Source: Elusimicrobiota bacterium
GTDB lineage: Bacteria; Elusimicrobiota; Elusimicrobia; UBA1565; UBA9628
Length of the DNA: 64,000 nucleotides
Direction of reading: 5' to 3'
NCBI GenBank assembly: GCA_016218545.1
Contig: JACRDQ010000029.1
Span: 18,034-82,033 of the forward strand
Position numbers and translations under genes: made by a program. Positions 40,404 through 49,529 of this stretch are shown here, piece by piece (position 1 is the first letter of the stretch; each line of letters starts with the position of its first letter). Below the pieces are notes generated by a model. That model worked only from the letters and a program-made list of their open reading frames with translations, did no database searches and was not told where the DNA came from.

Positions 40404-42493
40404 TCCAGGATGATGCGGTAGTCGTCCCAATGGAGCTGAGGATCGCCCTGGATCTTCACCGAACGCTGGACGTTCTTCTCCATCTTGGCCTGCATGGTCC
40501 GCATCACGTCGGCCAGGCCCGGATGCAGGACCAGGCGGATCTGCCCGCCCGGCCGCCCTGCGGTCATCTCCCGGACCTCCCGCTGGATGCGGATCCTCAG
40601 GGTCTCCGCTGAGAGCACGTGACCCGTCCCCTTGCATTGGGGACATTCGTCCGTGATGAGGCTCAGCGTGGACTCGCGCTTGCGCTCACGGGTCATCTCG
40701 ATGAGGCCCAGCCGCGTGATCGGCAGGATGCGGATCTTCGCCCGGTCGCGCTTCACCGCCGCGGCGAAGGCCTCCATGACCTTGTTGCGGTTGGAGGCCT
40801 TGCGCATGTCGATGAAGTCCACCACCACGATGCCCCCGATGTTGCGCAGGCGCAGCTGGTGGGCGATCTCGACGGCGGCCTCGATATTGGTCTGGGTGAC
40901 CGTCTCCTCCTGCGACTTCGAACCCGTGAAGCGCCCCGTGTTCACGTCGATCGCGCACAGGGACTCGGCCTCCTGGATGATGATGGATCCGCCGTTGGGC
41001 AGGCTCACCTTCGTGTCCCGGAGCCGCTCGATCTCCGACTCGATGTCGAAAGCCTTGAAGATCGGCGTCTTGTTCTCGTAGAGCCGGACCTTGCCCGCAA
41101 GGTCGGGGGCGAACCCGTTGACGAACTCCAGGACGTTCTTGCAGCCCTCCTTGCTGTCGATGAGGTACACGTAGACGTCCTCGGAGAGGATGTCGCGGGC
41201 GACCTGGAGGTTGAGGTCCAGGTCCTCGTGTAGGAGGGCCGGAGCGGCCTGGGCGTCGTGCTTGGCCTGGATGGCGTTCCAGGTCGTGACCAGGTACTTC
41301 ACCTCGAGCTCGAGGTCCTTGGCGGTGGCGCCCTCGGCCTCGGTGCGCACGACCAGGCCGCGGCCGCCCAGGTGGTCCGCCACCAGCTTGTCCATGATGC
41401 CGGCCAGACGCTCGCGCTCGGAGGGGTCCTGGATGTTCTTCGAGATCCCGACGTACTTCTGGTAGGGCATGAAGACCAGGAAACGGCCCGGGAGCGAGAC
41501 GTCCATCGTCACCTTCGCGCCCTTGGTGCTGATGGCCTCCTTGCAGACCTGGACCACGACCTCCTGACCCTTCTTGAGGAGCTGGTCGATCGGAGTTCCG
41601 CGGCCGCCCAGGACGTCGGAGATATAGAGGTAGGCGTTCTTCTCGAAGCCGATGTTCACGAAGGCCGAGGAGATGCCGGGCAGGACGTTCTCGATGACGC
41701 CCTTGTAGATGTTGCCGACGATGCTCTCCGCGCTGCGGCGCTCCCACAGGAGCTCCGCGATGCGGCCGTCCTCAAGGATCGCGATGCGGGTCTCCTCGAA
41801 GTTCGCGCTCGAGAGGATCTCTCTCTTGACGGGCTTGCGGACGGCGGGGACCCGGACCGAGGACCCGCCCTGGTCGGGATGGGAGCCCCCGCGCCTGTCC
41901 GACCCGTTGTCCTGGCGGCCTCCGCGATGCTCGCCCCCATGGCCCTGGCCCTGCCGGCCCTGAGGATGTTGGTGGGCGTGCTGTCCTCCGCCCTGGCCCC
42001 GTCCGCCGCCCTGTTGGCCCTGGGCGCCGCCGCCGCGGCCGCCCCTGCCCCTCCTGCGGCGCTGTCCGTGCCGGTGCGGGCGGCCAGACTCCTGCTGACG
42101 ACCGCCCCCCTGACCTGGCTGCTGCCCCGGCTGGTCGGGCTGACCTCCCTGGGCCGGAGCCGCCGGAGGCTGGCCGGACGCCGGCTCATCGCCCCCCGCC
42201 GGCTCGTGCCCTTGTTCCTGCTCCGAGCCGGAGGTCTCGCGGCCGTCCTCGTCATCTCCGTCGTCTTCCGCGGACGAGCCTCCGCCCGCGGCGTCGTCCT
42301 CGTAGGCTCCGTCGCCCTCGGAGTCGTCGCCTCCGGCGTCCTCGTCTGCGCCCTCGTCTCTCCCCTCGTCCTCGAAATGCTCCGGGGACGGCTCGGCCTT
42401 CCGCTCGGGGGCGGGGTCGGCCGCACGCTCCGGGGCGGCCGCCGCAGGGGCCTCCGCCGACTGCTTCTCGACGTCCTTATCGTTCGGGTCCAT
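40400..42493 (-). CDS. rng: Ribonuclease E/G with long disordered N-terminus
   Basis: 697 residues. The catalytic core starts near 219: S1 domain (NIYKGVIENVLPGISSAFVNIG, in part), DNase-I-like catalytic Asp516 (AIDVNTGRF) and Asp559/562 (DFIDM), and Zn-link CPQC (617-620). Residues 1-218 are disordered: acidic D/E/G-rich (35-100), then Gly/Gln/Arg/His-rich (115-212). This endonuclease initiates mRNA decay and rRNA processing; family members with disordered tails can nucleate degradosome bodies. Its tail composition resembles that of the Rho encoded downstream in the same run. It overlaps the amidase gene. Confidence 0.94.
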   Translation of the reverse strand: MDPNDKDVEKQSAEAPAAAAPERAADPAPERKAEPSPEHFEDEGRDEGADEDAGGDDSEGDGAYEDDAAGGGSSAEDDGDDEDGRETSGSEQEQGHEPAGGDEPASGQPPAAPAQGGQPDQPGQQPGQGGGRQQESGRPHRHGQRRRRGRGGRGGGAQGQQGGGRGQGGGQHAHQHPQGRQGQGHGGEHRGGRQDNGSDRRGGSHPDQGGSSVRVPAVRKPVKREILSSANFEETRIAILEDGRIAELLWERRSAESIVGNIYKGVIENVLPGISSAFVNIGFEKNAYLYISDVLGGRGTPIDQLLKKGQEVVVQVCKEAISTKGAKVTMDVSLPGRFLVFMPYQKYVGISKNIQDPSERERLAGIMDKLVADHLGGRGLVVRTEAEGATAKDLELEVKYLVTTWNAIQAKHDAQAAPALLHEDLDLNLQVARDILSEDVYVYLIDSKEGCKNVLEFVNGFAPDLAGKVRLYENKTPIFKAFDIESEIERLRDTKVSLPNGGSIIIQEAESLCAIDVNTGRFTGSKSQEETVTQTNIEAAVEIAHQLRLRNIGGIVVVDFIDMRKASNRNKVMEAFAAAVKRDRAKIRILPITRLGLIEMTRERKRESTLSLITDECPQCKGTGHVLSAETLRIRIQREVREMTAGRPGGQIRLVLHPGLADVMRTMQAKMEKNVQRSVKIQGDPQLHWDDYRIILE

Positions 42494-42508
42494 GAAAATC
42501 TCCTTTGC

Positions 42509-43840
42509 CTAGAGGAACGAATACCGGTGCGAATGGATGTTGGTGGCGATCCCAAGCGCCCAGAGCGTCACCGCGAGGCTCGATCCTCCGTACGACACCA
42601 ACGGAAGGGGGACGCCGGCCACCGGCACCACCCCCAGGCACATCCCGACGTTGAGCGCCAGATGGAAGGCGAACATCGACGCCAGCCCGCTGGCGACCAA
42701 GCTCCCGTAGCGGTCCCGCGAGAGCTTCGCGGCCCCGATGAGCCTCCAGATCATCAGCATGTAGAGGCCCAGCACCCCCACGGCGCCCAGGAAGCCCATC
42801 TCCTCGCCGATGACCGCGTAGATGAAGTCCGTGTGCCTCTCCGGCAGGAAGCCCAGGCGCGACTGCGTTCCCGAGAAGAGCCCTTTGCCCAGCAGGCCGC
42901 CGGAGCCGATCGCGATGACGGACTGGCGGACGTTGTAGGAGGCGCCCAGGATGTCGGCCTCCGGCGAGAGGAACGCCACGAACCTGTTGCGCTGGTAGCC
43001 CTTGAGCTGGCGGTTGACCATGATGCCGGAGAGCAGGCCCGCGATGATGATGGCGGCCGCGACGACGAAGTAGGCGCCGCGCGGCCGCGCGCGCATCATC
43101 AGGGCCAGCCACCAGGAGACCGCGGCCAGGACCGCGATGCCGGCCAGCACGAGGGCCGTGGTCCACCCCATCCGTCCCGTCTCCATGATGAGCCTGGCCA
43201 GGGTGCCCTGCGCGGCATCCGGGAAATGCACCTGACAGAGGACGTAGGCCAAAGGGAAGACCATCGCGATCGACCCGTACCCCACCAGCACCGCCAGATG
43301 CTCCGCCCCGGCGCCCGCGCAGAAAAGCATCCCGATGAGCACCGGGAAGAAGGTCAGCGAGGAGGCGAAATCCGGCTGCAGGAGGATGAGGACCATGACG
43401 GCCCCCACGAGCGCCAGAGCCCCGCCGACGGTCGAGAGCTCCGTGATCCTCCTCCCCCTCCAGGCCAGGAAGCTGGCCAACGAGAGGATGACGCCGATGC
43501 GGGCCAGCTCCATGGGTTGGAAGCTGATGAGGGAGAACTCGAACCAGGAACGGTGCCCCCGGCGCACGCTCCCCATGACCAGCACGGCGACCATCATGGC
43601 CACGACCAGCCCGTAGATGATCCTCGACTGGTCCTGGTAGATCTGGTAGTTGAACCCGAACCCGAACATGAAGAGCCCGATGCCGATGGTCAGCGCCAGG
43701 AAATGCCGCTGGAGGATGCCGTGGTAGCCCGGGAGGTGGCTGGCCGCGGAAAGCAGGGAGATGGTCCCCAGGATGATCAGCCCCGAGACCGCCAGGACCA
43801 GCGTCCAGTCCATCCGCCCTCTCGCCGGGACCCCTAGCAT
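42509..43840 (-). CDS. rodA: RodA peptidoglycan polymerase (SEDS)
   Basis: 443 residues from ATG 43840, four bases after the mrdA stop and behind a GAGGAGG. It has about ten TM helices and the SEDS signatures GLIILGTISLLSAAS, GGLLGKGLFSGTQS near the functional loop, and the C-terminal PLPLVSYGGSSL. It is the glycosyltransferase of the elongasome and works with PBP2 encoded just upstream. A longer in-frame start exists but would overlap mrdA. Confidence 0.94.
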   Translation of the reverse strand: MLGVPARGRMDWTLVLAVSGLIILGTISLLSAASHLPGYHGILQRHFLALTIGIGLFMFGFGFNYQIYQDQSRIIYGLVVAMMVAVLVMGSVRRGHRSWFEFSLISFQPMELARIGVILSLASFLAWRGRRITELSTVGGALALVGAVMVLILLQPDFASSLTFFPVLIGMLFCAGAGAEHLAVLVGYGSIAMVFPLAYVLCQVHFPDAAQGTLARLIMETGRMGWTTALVLAGIAVLAAVSWWLALMMRARPRGAYFVVAAAIIIAGLLSGIMVNRQLKGYQRNRFVAFLSPEADILGASYNVRQSVIAIGSGGLLGKGLFSGTQSRLGFLPERHTDFIYAVIGEEMGFLGAVGVLGLYMLMIWRLIGAAKLSRDRYGSLVASGLASMFAFHLALNVGMCLGVVPVAGVPLPLVSYGGSSLAVTLWALGIATNIHSHRYSFL

Positions 43841-43844
43841 GGCC

Positions 43845-45707
43845 TCAGAGCCTCCTCGCCGGCGCGGAGAGACCCGCGCCAACGGATGGAAGAGCGCCCG
43901 GACCCGGCGACGGCTCCGGCGGCCGGGCGGGCTTGGACGGGTCGGGCATGCCGAAGGCCGCGAGCATCATGCTCCGCGCGATGGGGCCGGCGGAGGAGCT
44001 TCCGTGCTCCCCGTTCTCGACGAGCACCGCGAGCGCGATGCTGGGGACCTCGCCCGGCCGCGCCGCGAAGCTGATGAACCACGCGTGGTCCTTGCCGGGA
44101 TTCTGGGCGGTCCCGGTCTTGCCGTAGACCTCGAGCCCCGGGATGAACGCGGGCCTGCCGGTGCCCGAGGAGACCACCAGCCTCATGGCCTCGTGGAGGT
44201 CGCGCCAGGTGGATTCCTTCATGGTCACGGAGCCCACCTGCTCGGGCCGCTGGACGTACTCGGCCCGGCCTCCGGCGTATTCGATCCGCTCGGTGAAATG
44301 AGGCCGCCAGACCACGCCGCGGCTGGCCACGGCCGCGGTCACGACCGCCATCTGGATGGGGGTGACGAGCATCTCTCCTTGGCCGATGGCCAGGTTGGCG
44401 GTGTCGCCGTCGAACCACGGCCGGGAGCCCTTCCCCTTGGGACCGAAGAGATTCCCCTTCTTCTCGCCCGCCAGCGCGATGCTCGTCTTGGCTCCCAGGC
44501 CGAACATCGCGGAGTAGCGCTCGATGGCGGCGCCGCCGGTCTTGAGGCCCATGCGGTAGAAGTAGACGTCGCAGGAATGCGTCAGCCCCGGGAACCAGCT
44601 CATCGTCCGGTGCCCCTTGGCCTCCCAGCACAGGAAGACGCGGTTGCCGATCTCGGTGTGGCCCGGGCAGAACACCGTCTCCGAGGTGGCGAACTTGCCG
44701 CTGTCCAGGCCCGCCGCGCCCACGATGATCTTGAAGATCGAGCCGGGAGGGTAGGTGCCGGCGATGGCCCTGTTGAACTCCGGGAGCTCGACCGTGGTGC
44801 GCTTGACCACCTCCGGGTCGGAGGAGAGGAAGTCGTTCGGATCGAAATCCGGCGCGGAGGAGAGGGCCAGGATGGCCCCGGTCCTCGGGTCGAGGGCCAC
44901 GGCCGCCCCGCGGCCCGTCAGCGAGGCCCGCAAGCCGTCGTCCGCCGCCTTCTGCACCGCGGCGTCGAGGGTGAGATGGATGTTGCTCCCCGGCTGCCAC
45001 CGGATGCGCTCGAGGACGCCCTTGAGCCGGCCCTGGGCGTCCACCTCCATCACGATGCCCCCGTCCTTGCCGCGGAGCTCCGTCTCGAAGACGCGCTCGA
45101 GCCCCATCTTGCCGATGCGCGAGTCGATCCGGTAGCCCTGGCCCTTGAAGCGCGCCCAGCTGTGCGGGTCCATCCTGCCCATGTAGCCCATGAGGTGGCT
45201 GGCGAACCTGCCGAAAGGGTACCTGCGCCGCGCCTCCACGACCAGGTCGATGCCGGGATAGAGGGTCTTGAGTTCCGAGAGACGGAACATCGTCTTGGGC
45301 GGCAGATTCTCCGCCAGCCGCACCGCGCTCTCCTCGCGCACGGCCTGCTGGAGCTTCTCCTGCAGGCTCTTGCGATCCGCGTCGAGATGCTTGGAGAGCT
45401 CCTCGGCCAGGGTCGCGGGCGAGGCCGCTTCCTTGGGCGGCAGATAGATCAGGGAGAACGCGGCTTCGTTCGTGGCCAGGACGGTCCCGCTGCGGTCGTA
45501 GAACCTGCCGCGCGGGGCCGCCTGGTAGATGATCTGGGTGCGGTTGCGCTCGGCCGCCAGGGAGTACTCGGCCCGCTGGAGGACCTGGAGCTGGACGATC
45601 CTGGCCCCGAGCCCGCCGCCGACCAGGACGTAGATGGCCAGCCAGAGCAGGTCGATGCGGTCCTGCAGGGGACCCATCCTCGACGACCTCCCCTCAGCCA
45701 CGCGCAT
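43845..45707 (-). CDS. mrdA: Penicillin-binding protein 2 (elongation transpeptidase)
   Basis: 620 residues. One TM helix (about 18-40), a dimerisation/pedestal domain (PRGRFYDRSGTVLA near 65-79) and the transpeptidase with SxxK at 323-326 (PGSIFK), SCD at 378-380 and KTGTAQN at 530-536. The middle motif has Asp where Asn is usual in many PBPs; this is common in PBP2. It cross-links peptidoglycan along the cell cylinder. The Pro-rich tail is about 30 residues. It lies three bases after mreD. Confidence 0.95.
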   Translation of the reverse strand: MRVAEGRSSRMGPLQDRIDLLWLAIYVLVGGGLGARIVQLQVLQRAEYSLAAERNRTQIIYQAAPRGRFYDRSGTVLATNEAAFSLIYLPPKEAASPATLAEELSKHLDADRKSLQEKLQQAVREESAVRLAENLPPKTMFRLSELKTLYPGIDLVVEARRRYPFGRFASHLMGYMGRMDPHSWARFKGQGYRIDSRIGKMGLERVFETELRGKDGGIVMEVDAQGRLKGVLERIRWQPGSNIHLTLDAAVQKAADDGLRASLTGRGAAVALDPRTGAILALSSAPDFDPNDFLSSDPEVVKRTTVELPEFNRAIAGTYPPGSIFKIIVGAAGLDSGKFATSETVFCPGHTEIGNRVFLCWEAKGHRTMSWFPGLTHSCDVYFYRMGLKTGGAAIERYSAMFGLGAKTSIALAGEKKGNLFGPKGKGSRPWFDGDTANLAIGQGEMLVTPIQMAVVTAAVASRGVVWRPHFTERIEYAGGRAEYVQRPEQVGSVTMKESTWRDLHEAMRLVVSSGTGRPAFIPGLEVYGKTGTAQNPGKDHAWFISFAARPGEVPSIALAVLVENGEHGSSSAGPIARSMMLAAFGMPDPSKPARPPEPSPGPGALPSVGAGLSAPARRL

Positions 45708-45710
45708 CCC

Positions 45711-46190
45711 TCACGACTCCACCGTGACGTCCCAGAGCCAGCCCAGCACGGGCGCCAGCAGGCAGTTGTAGAATGGAGACAGCAGGAAGACGTCCCAGCC
45801 CGGCCACCCGAAGTGCCTCATGAAGAGCAGGCCCAGGAGGCCGCTGAAGAGGAAGTAGGCCCAGGTGCCCACGAAGACGAGGACGGTCTGAGGCGCGATG
45901 CTCGACACGTCCACCTGGCGCCGGACGTTGCCCACGAGCCACCCGGCCAGGGTCAGGGAGAGGGACGCCGCCCCCATGAGGTGCAGCGCGTAGACGTCGA
46001 GCACGAGGCCCCAGGCGAAGCCGAAGCTCATGGCGGGGACGGGCCCACGCCGCGCAGCCACCACGAAGGTCAGGACCAACAGGAGCTGCGGCGCCACGCC
46101 CCAGAAGGAGAAGTAGGTGGTCCACCACCAGTGCCCGAGCGCCCCCAGGACGAAGAGCGCCGCCATCCGGAAATAGGTCAGGCCGCTCAT
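45711..46190 (-). CDS. mreD: MreD rod-shape membrane protein
   Basis: 159 residues, almost entirely hydrophobic, with about five TM helices. Identity rests on size and topology plus its exact place between mreC and mrdA. ATG 46190 overlaps the mreC stop (ATGA). It is an elongasome component linking MreC to PBP2/RodA. Confidence 0.85.
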   Translation of the reverse strand: MSGLTYFRMAALFVLGALGHWWWTTYFSFWGVAPQLLLVLTFVVAARRGPVPAMSFGFAWGLVLDVYALHLMGAASLSLTLAGWLVGNVRRQVDVSSIAPQTVLVFVGTWAYFLFSGLLGLLFMRHFGWPGWDVFLLSPFYNCLLAPVLGWLWDVTVES

Positions 46191-47005
46191 CTGAGGATCA
46201 TCACTTCCTTGACCGAGGCGGGGTCGAACCCAGGCCTGACCTCGGCCGACTGGAAGGTCAGGAAGGGGTCGCGAGCGAAGCCCTTGGCCACGTGCCCGAT
46301 CAGCATCCCGGGAGGGAAGGTCGCGCTGGTCGCGGACGTCAGGACCTCGTCTCCCGGCGTGACGGAGGCCTCCGAGTGCAGGTAGTTCATCTTGAGACGC
46401 TCGGACCCTTGGCCCTGCACCAGGCCCTCCACGGTCCCCGAGGAAAGGCACGCGGCCACGGAAGAGAACTCGTCGGTCACGAGCAGGACCTTGGAGGTCT
46501 TCTCCGAGACCTCGGCGATCCTGCCCAGGACCACGACCTTGCCGTCCACGTGGGCGAGCACCGCGGCGTTGATGGGGACCCCCTCCCGGGAGCCCACGTC
46601 GAGCATCACGCCGTGGTACCAGGTCACGGGGTCGCGTTCCATGACGCGCCCCCACAAGACGGTGCGTCCCGCGGGCGACCCCAATCCCAGCGCCGCGGTC
46701 AGCCGGGAGTTCTCCGCCCGGAGGTTCGCGAGCTCCGCCTTGACCAGGCCGACGCGCGCCATCTCCTCCTTGAGCGCCCGGTTCTCGATGTCGGCCACGA
46801 TGAGCTGCCTCGCCCGCGACGGGACGAGGCTCAGGCGCTCCATCGCCTCCGCGCCCGCGAAGGTCATGGGCTCGAAGACGTGCGCGACGCACGCGCGGAG
46901 CGCGCGGATGGGCCGCGCCATCGGCAGGAACATCAGCACGATGGACGCGGCGGAAAGCGAGGCTAGGACGATGTTAGCGGCGCGGTCTTCCCGATGGGGC
47001 TGCAC
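46187..47005 (-). CDS. mreC: MreC cell-shape protein
   Basis: 272 residues from a GTG. One TM helix (about 13-31), a coiled coil (about 70-108, VKAELANLRAENSRLTAALG) and two beta domains with the family DVGSREGV and LVTDEFSSVAACLSS segments. It is the periplasmic scaffold that activates PBP2. It is spaced 68 bases from mreB; that gap holds GC-rich palindromes. Confidence 0.92.
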   Translation of the reverse strand: MQPHREDRAANIVLASLSAASIVLMFLPMARPIRALRACVAHVFEPMTFAGAEAMERLSLVPSRARQLIVADIENRALKEEMARVGLVKAELANLRAENSRLTAALGLGSPAGRTVLWGRVMERDPVTWYHGVMLDVGSREGVPINAAVLAHVDGKVVVLGRIAEVSEKTSKVLLVTDEFSSVAACLSSGTVEGLVQGQGSERLKMNYLHSEASVTPGDEVLTSATSATFPPGMLIGHVAKGFARDPFLTFQSAEVRPGFDPASVKEVMILR

Positions 47006-47073
47006 GGTGCTCTCTGTGTTCGGGGCCCCGGGGCCTTAAGCGGCGCCAGGGGCCTGCGGCGGGCAGGCTGGTA

Positions 47074-48120
47074 TCAGGTGCGGAAGCGGTAGGACGTGAT
47101 GAATTCCGGGCGCCGGTCCATGCGGTCCAGCTCCTCCAGGAATTTCCCCGTCCCCAACGCCACGCAACTCAACGGGTCCGCGGAGCGGTGCACCGGGAGC
47201 TCGGTCTCCTGCCTGATGAGGTCCGGAAGACCCCTCAGCAGCGACCCGCCTCCCGCGAGCATGATCCCGCGGTCCACCAAATCTGCAGCCAGCTCCGCCG
47301 GAGTCTCCTCCAGCGTATTCTTGATCACGTCCAGGATGAGCTGCACCGGCTCCATGAGCGACTGGCGCACCTCTTCCGACGTGATGAGCGTCGTCTTCGG
47401 CAGGCCGGTGGCTTGGTCCCGGCCCTTGACCTCCATGGTTTTCTCCTCTTTGAGGGGAAAGACGGACCCGATCTGGATCTTCACGTCCTCGGCGGTCGTC
47501 TCTCCGATGAGGAGGTTGTACTTCCGGCGGAAATACATCATGATGGCCTCGTCCATCTCGTCGCCGGCGACGTCGATGGACTTCGACACGACGAGACCGC
47601 CCAGCGAGATGACGGCCGTCTCGGTCGTGCCGCCCCCGATGTCCACGATCATGTTGCCGTGGGCCTCGGAGATGGGCAGGTCGGCCCCGATCGCGGCCGC
47701 CATGGGCTCTTCGATGAGGTAGACCTCGCGGGCGCCCGCCTGCTCGGCGGACTCCTGCACGGCGCGGCGCTCGACCTCGGTGATGCCGGAGGGGATGCCG
47801 ATCACGATCCGGGGATGCAGCAGGGAACGCCTGTTGTGCACCTTCCGGATGAAGTACTTGATCATCTCCTGCGTGATCTCGAAGTCGGCGATGACGCCGT
47901 TGCGCAAAGGACGGACCGCCACGATGGAGGCGGGGGTGCGGCCCAGCATCCTCTTGGCCTCTGCTCCGATCGCCAGGACCCGGCGCGACTCCCGGTCGAT
48001 GGCCACCACGGAGGGCTCCCGCAGCACGATCCCCTGGTTCTTGACGTAGACCAGGGTATTGGCCGTGCCGAGGTCGATCCCCATGTCGTTGGAGAATAGG
48101 CTGAAGAGGAAGTCGAACAT
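47074..48120 (-). CDS. mreB: MreB actin-like shape protein
   Basis: 348 residues, standard length. It has an amphipathic N-terminus ([12 protein letters not shown]), phosphate-1 loop [13 protein letters not shown], connect-1, phosphate-2 [18 protein letters not shown] and adenosine motif [13 protein letters not shown]. It polymerises under the membrane to orient wall synthesis. It starts only seven bases after the rplQ stop, so it is transcribed with the ribosomal alpha operon. Confidence 0.97.
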   Translation of the reverse strand: MFDFLFSLFSNDMGIDLGTANTLVYVKNQGIVLREPSVVAIDRESRRVLAIGAEAKRMLGRTPASIVAVRPLRNGVIADFEITQEMIKYFIRKVHNRRSLLHPRIVIGIPSGITEVERRAVQESAEQAGAREVYLIEEPMAAAIGADLPISEAHGNMIVDIGGGTTETAVISLGGLVVSKSIDVAGDEMDEAIMMYFRRKYNLLIGETTAEDVKIQIGSVFPLKEEKTMEVKGRDQATGLPKTTLITSEEVRQSLMEPVQLILDVIKNTLEETPAELAADLVDRGIMLAGGGSLLRGLPDLIRQETELPVHRSADPLSCVALGTGKFLEELDRMDRRPEFITSYRFRT

Positions 48121-48127
48121 GTCGCTT

Positions 48128-48472
48128 CTAGCTGATGAGCGTGATCATGCCCCGCGACGCGTTGTCGCCGGCCCGGGGCAGAAGGCGGACGATGCGGGTG
48201 TAGCCGCCCGGCCGCTTGGCGTACCTCGGAGCGAGGACATCGAAGAGCTTGCGGTACACTTTCTTGTCGTGCACGTGCCGCCGGACCAGGAAGTGCTTCC
48301 CCTTCACCGCGTGGGTGATGATCTTCTCGGCGTAGGGCCTCAGGGTCTTGGCTTTGGCGACCGTCGTGGTCAGCTTCTCGTGCAGGAACAGGTTCATCGC
48401 CATGTTCTTGAGCATCGCCCGGCGGTGCGTGCCAGTGACGCCCAGCTTCCTTCCGCCATGGGTCTTAATCAT
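48128..48472 (-). CDS. rplQ: Ribosomal protein bL17
   Basis: 114 residues: [16 protein letters not shown] near 6-21, [15 protein letters not shown], and [13 protein letters not shown]. It is a large-subunit protein near the exit tunnel. GAAGGA precedes the ATG. It is the last ribosomal gene before the mre genes; a weak promoter may lie in its 43-base leader. Confidence 0.96.
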   Translation of the reverse strand: MIKTHGGRKLGVTGTHRRAMLKNMAMNLFLHEKLTTTVAKAKTLRPYAEKIITHAVKGKHFLVRRHVHDKKVYRKLFDVLAPRYAKRPGGYTRIVRLLPRAGDNASRGMITLIS

Positions 48473-48488
48473 CGGATTTCCTTCTCAC

Positions 48489-48497
48489 TATATAGCA
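48489..48497 (-). promoter_or_regulatory. Candidate extended -10 ahead of rplQ-mreB
   Basis: TGC-TATATA on the minus strand is an AT-rich exception in the rpoA-rplQ gap. It could give the rplQ-mre-rho section some independent transcription. The hexamer is weak and no -35 stands out. Confidence 0.3.
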
Positions 48498-48515
48498 TTT
48501 TTCGGCGGGAAAGCC

Positions 48516-49526
48516 TCACGGCGCCGCGCCGACCTGCATCCCCAGGGAGAGTCCCATCTCCTTGAGCCGGTCCTTGATCTCCTCGAGGGACTTCTTGCCG
48601 AAGTTCTTGACCGCCAGGAGCTCCTCGTCCCGCTTGGTGACGAGCTCGCCCACGGTCTTGATCCGGGCGACCTTCAGGCAATTCGAGGCCCGGGAGGAGA
48701 GCTCGATCATGTCCACGGACTGGGAGAGCACGTCCTTGAGTTTGCCGTCCCCGACGACCCCGGCCGACATGGCCTCGCCGCCGGAGGCTTCGCCCTCGCC
48801 CTCGTAGGTCGGGGCGTTCTGCGGAGCCTCCTCCTCGGGGATGAAGATGTTGAGGGACTCCCGAAGGAGCTTGGCGGACTGGATCAGGGCCTCGGCCGGA
48901 TTGATCGAGGAGTCCGTCCAGATCTCGAGGATCAGCCGGTCGTAGTCCGTGATCTGGCCCACGCGCGCGGCCTCGACGTCGTAGTGGACCTTGGTCACGG
49001 GGCTGAACAGGGCGTCGAGGGGCAGGAACCCGGCCGGCCAGTGGGCCTGGGCGCGCAGCTCCTCCGCGGTCACGTAGCCGCGGCCCTTGGAGATCTCGAT
49101 CTCCATGTCCAGCTTGCCGCCCGCCTCCAGGTGCGCGATCACGAGGTCCTTGTTGATGACCTCGACGTTCGAGTTCTCCTGGATGGAGGAGGCCTTCACC
49201 TGGCCCTCCTTGTTGCAGGCGAGGTAGACCATCTCGGGCCCGTTGGAGTAGAGCTTCACCCGGAGCTTCTTGAGGTTCAGGAGGATGGTCATCACGTCCT
49301 CCCGGACGCCCGGCAGGGTGGCGTACTCGTGATGAGAGCCGTCGATGCGCACGGCGGTCACCGCCGCGCCCTCGAGGCTCGAAAGGAGCACGCGGCGCAG
49401 GGAATTGCCCACGGTGTGCCCGTATCCGCGCTCGTAGGGCTCCGCCACGAACTTGGCGTAGGACTCGGTCGCGGTCTTTTCCTCGGCGTTGAGCTTCTGC
49501 GGCAGGATCAGTTCCTTGTAGGCCAT
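48516..49526 (-). CDS. rpoA: RNA polymerase alpha subunit
   Basis: 336 residues. The N-terminal dimerisation domain has GYGHTVGNSLRRVLLSS and PVTKVHYDVEAARVG. An acidic linker (EEEAPQNAPTYEGEGE) leads to the C-terminal HhH domain (SSRASNCLKVARIKTVGEL, LAVKNFGKKSLEEIK), which contacts UP elements and activators. It lies three bases after rpsD. Confidence 0.98.
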   Translation of the reverse strand: MAYKELILPQKLNAEEKTATESYAKFVAEPYERGYGHTVGNSLRRVLLSSLEGAAVTAVRIDGSHHEYATLPGVREDVMTILLNLKKLRVKLYSNGPEMVYLACNKEGQVKASSIQENSNVEVINKDLVIAHLEAGGKLDMEIEISKGRGYVTAEELRAQAHWPAGFLPLDALFSPVTKVHYDVEAARVGQITDYDRLILEIWTDSSINPAEALIQSAKLLRESLNIFIPEEEAPQNAPTYEGEGEASGGEAMSAGVVGDGKLKDVLSQSVDMIELSSRASNCLKVARIKTVGELVTKRDEELLAVKNFGKKSLEEIKDRLKEMGLSLGMQVGAAP

Positions 49527-49529
49527 GGG

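Noticed and set aside
41258..43837. 859-codon plus-strand frame opposite rng and rodA
   Set aside because: Shadow of two well-supported genes, with Ala/Leu/Pro runs mirroring the low-complexity RNase tail.
43845..45707. Missing active-site Asn in PBP2 (SCD instead of SxN)
   Set aside because: Asp at this position is common in PBP2-type class B enzymes, so not evidence of inactivity.
43761..46385. 874-codon plus-strand frame opposite mrdA/mreD
   Set aside because: Shadow frame; no start signal or recognisable protein.
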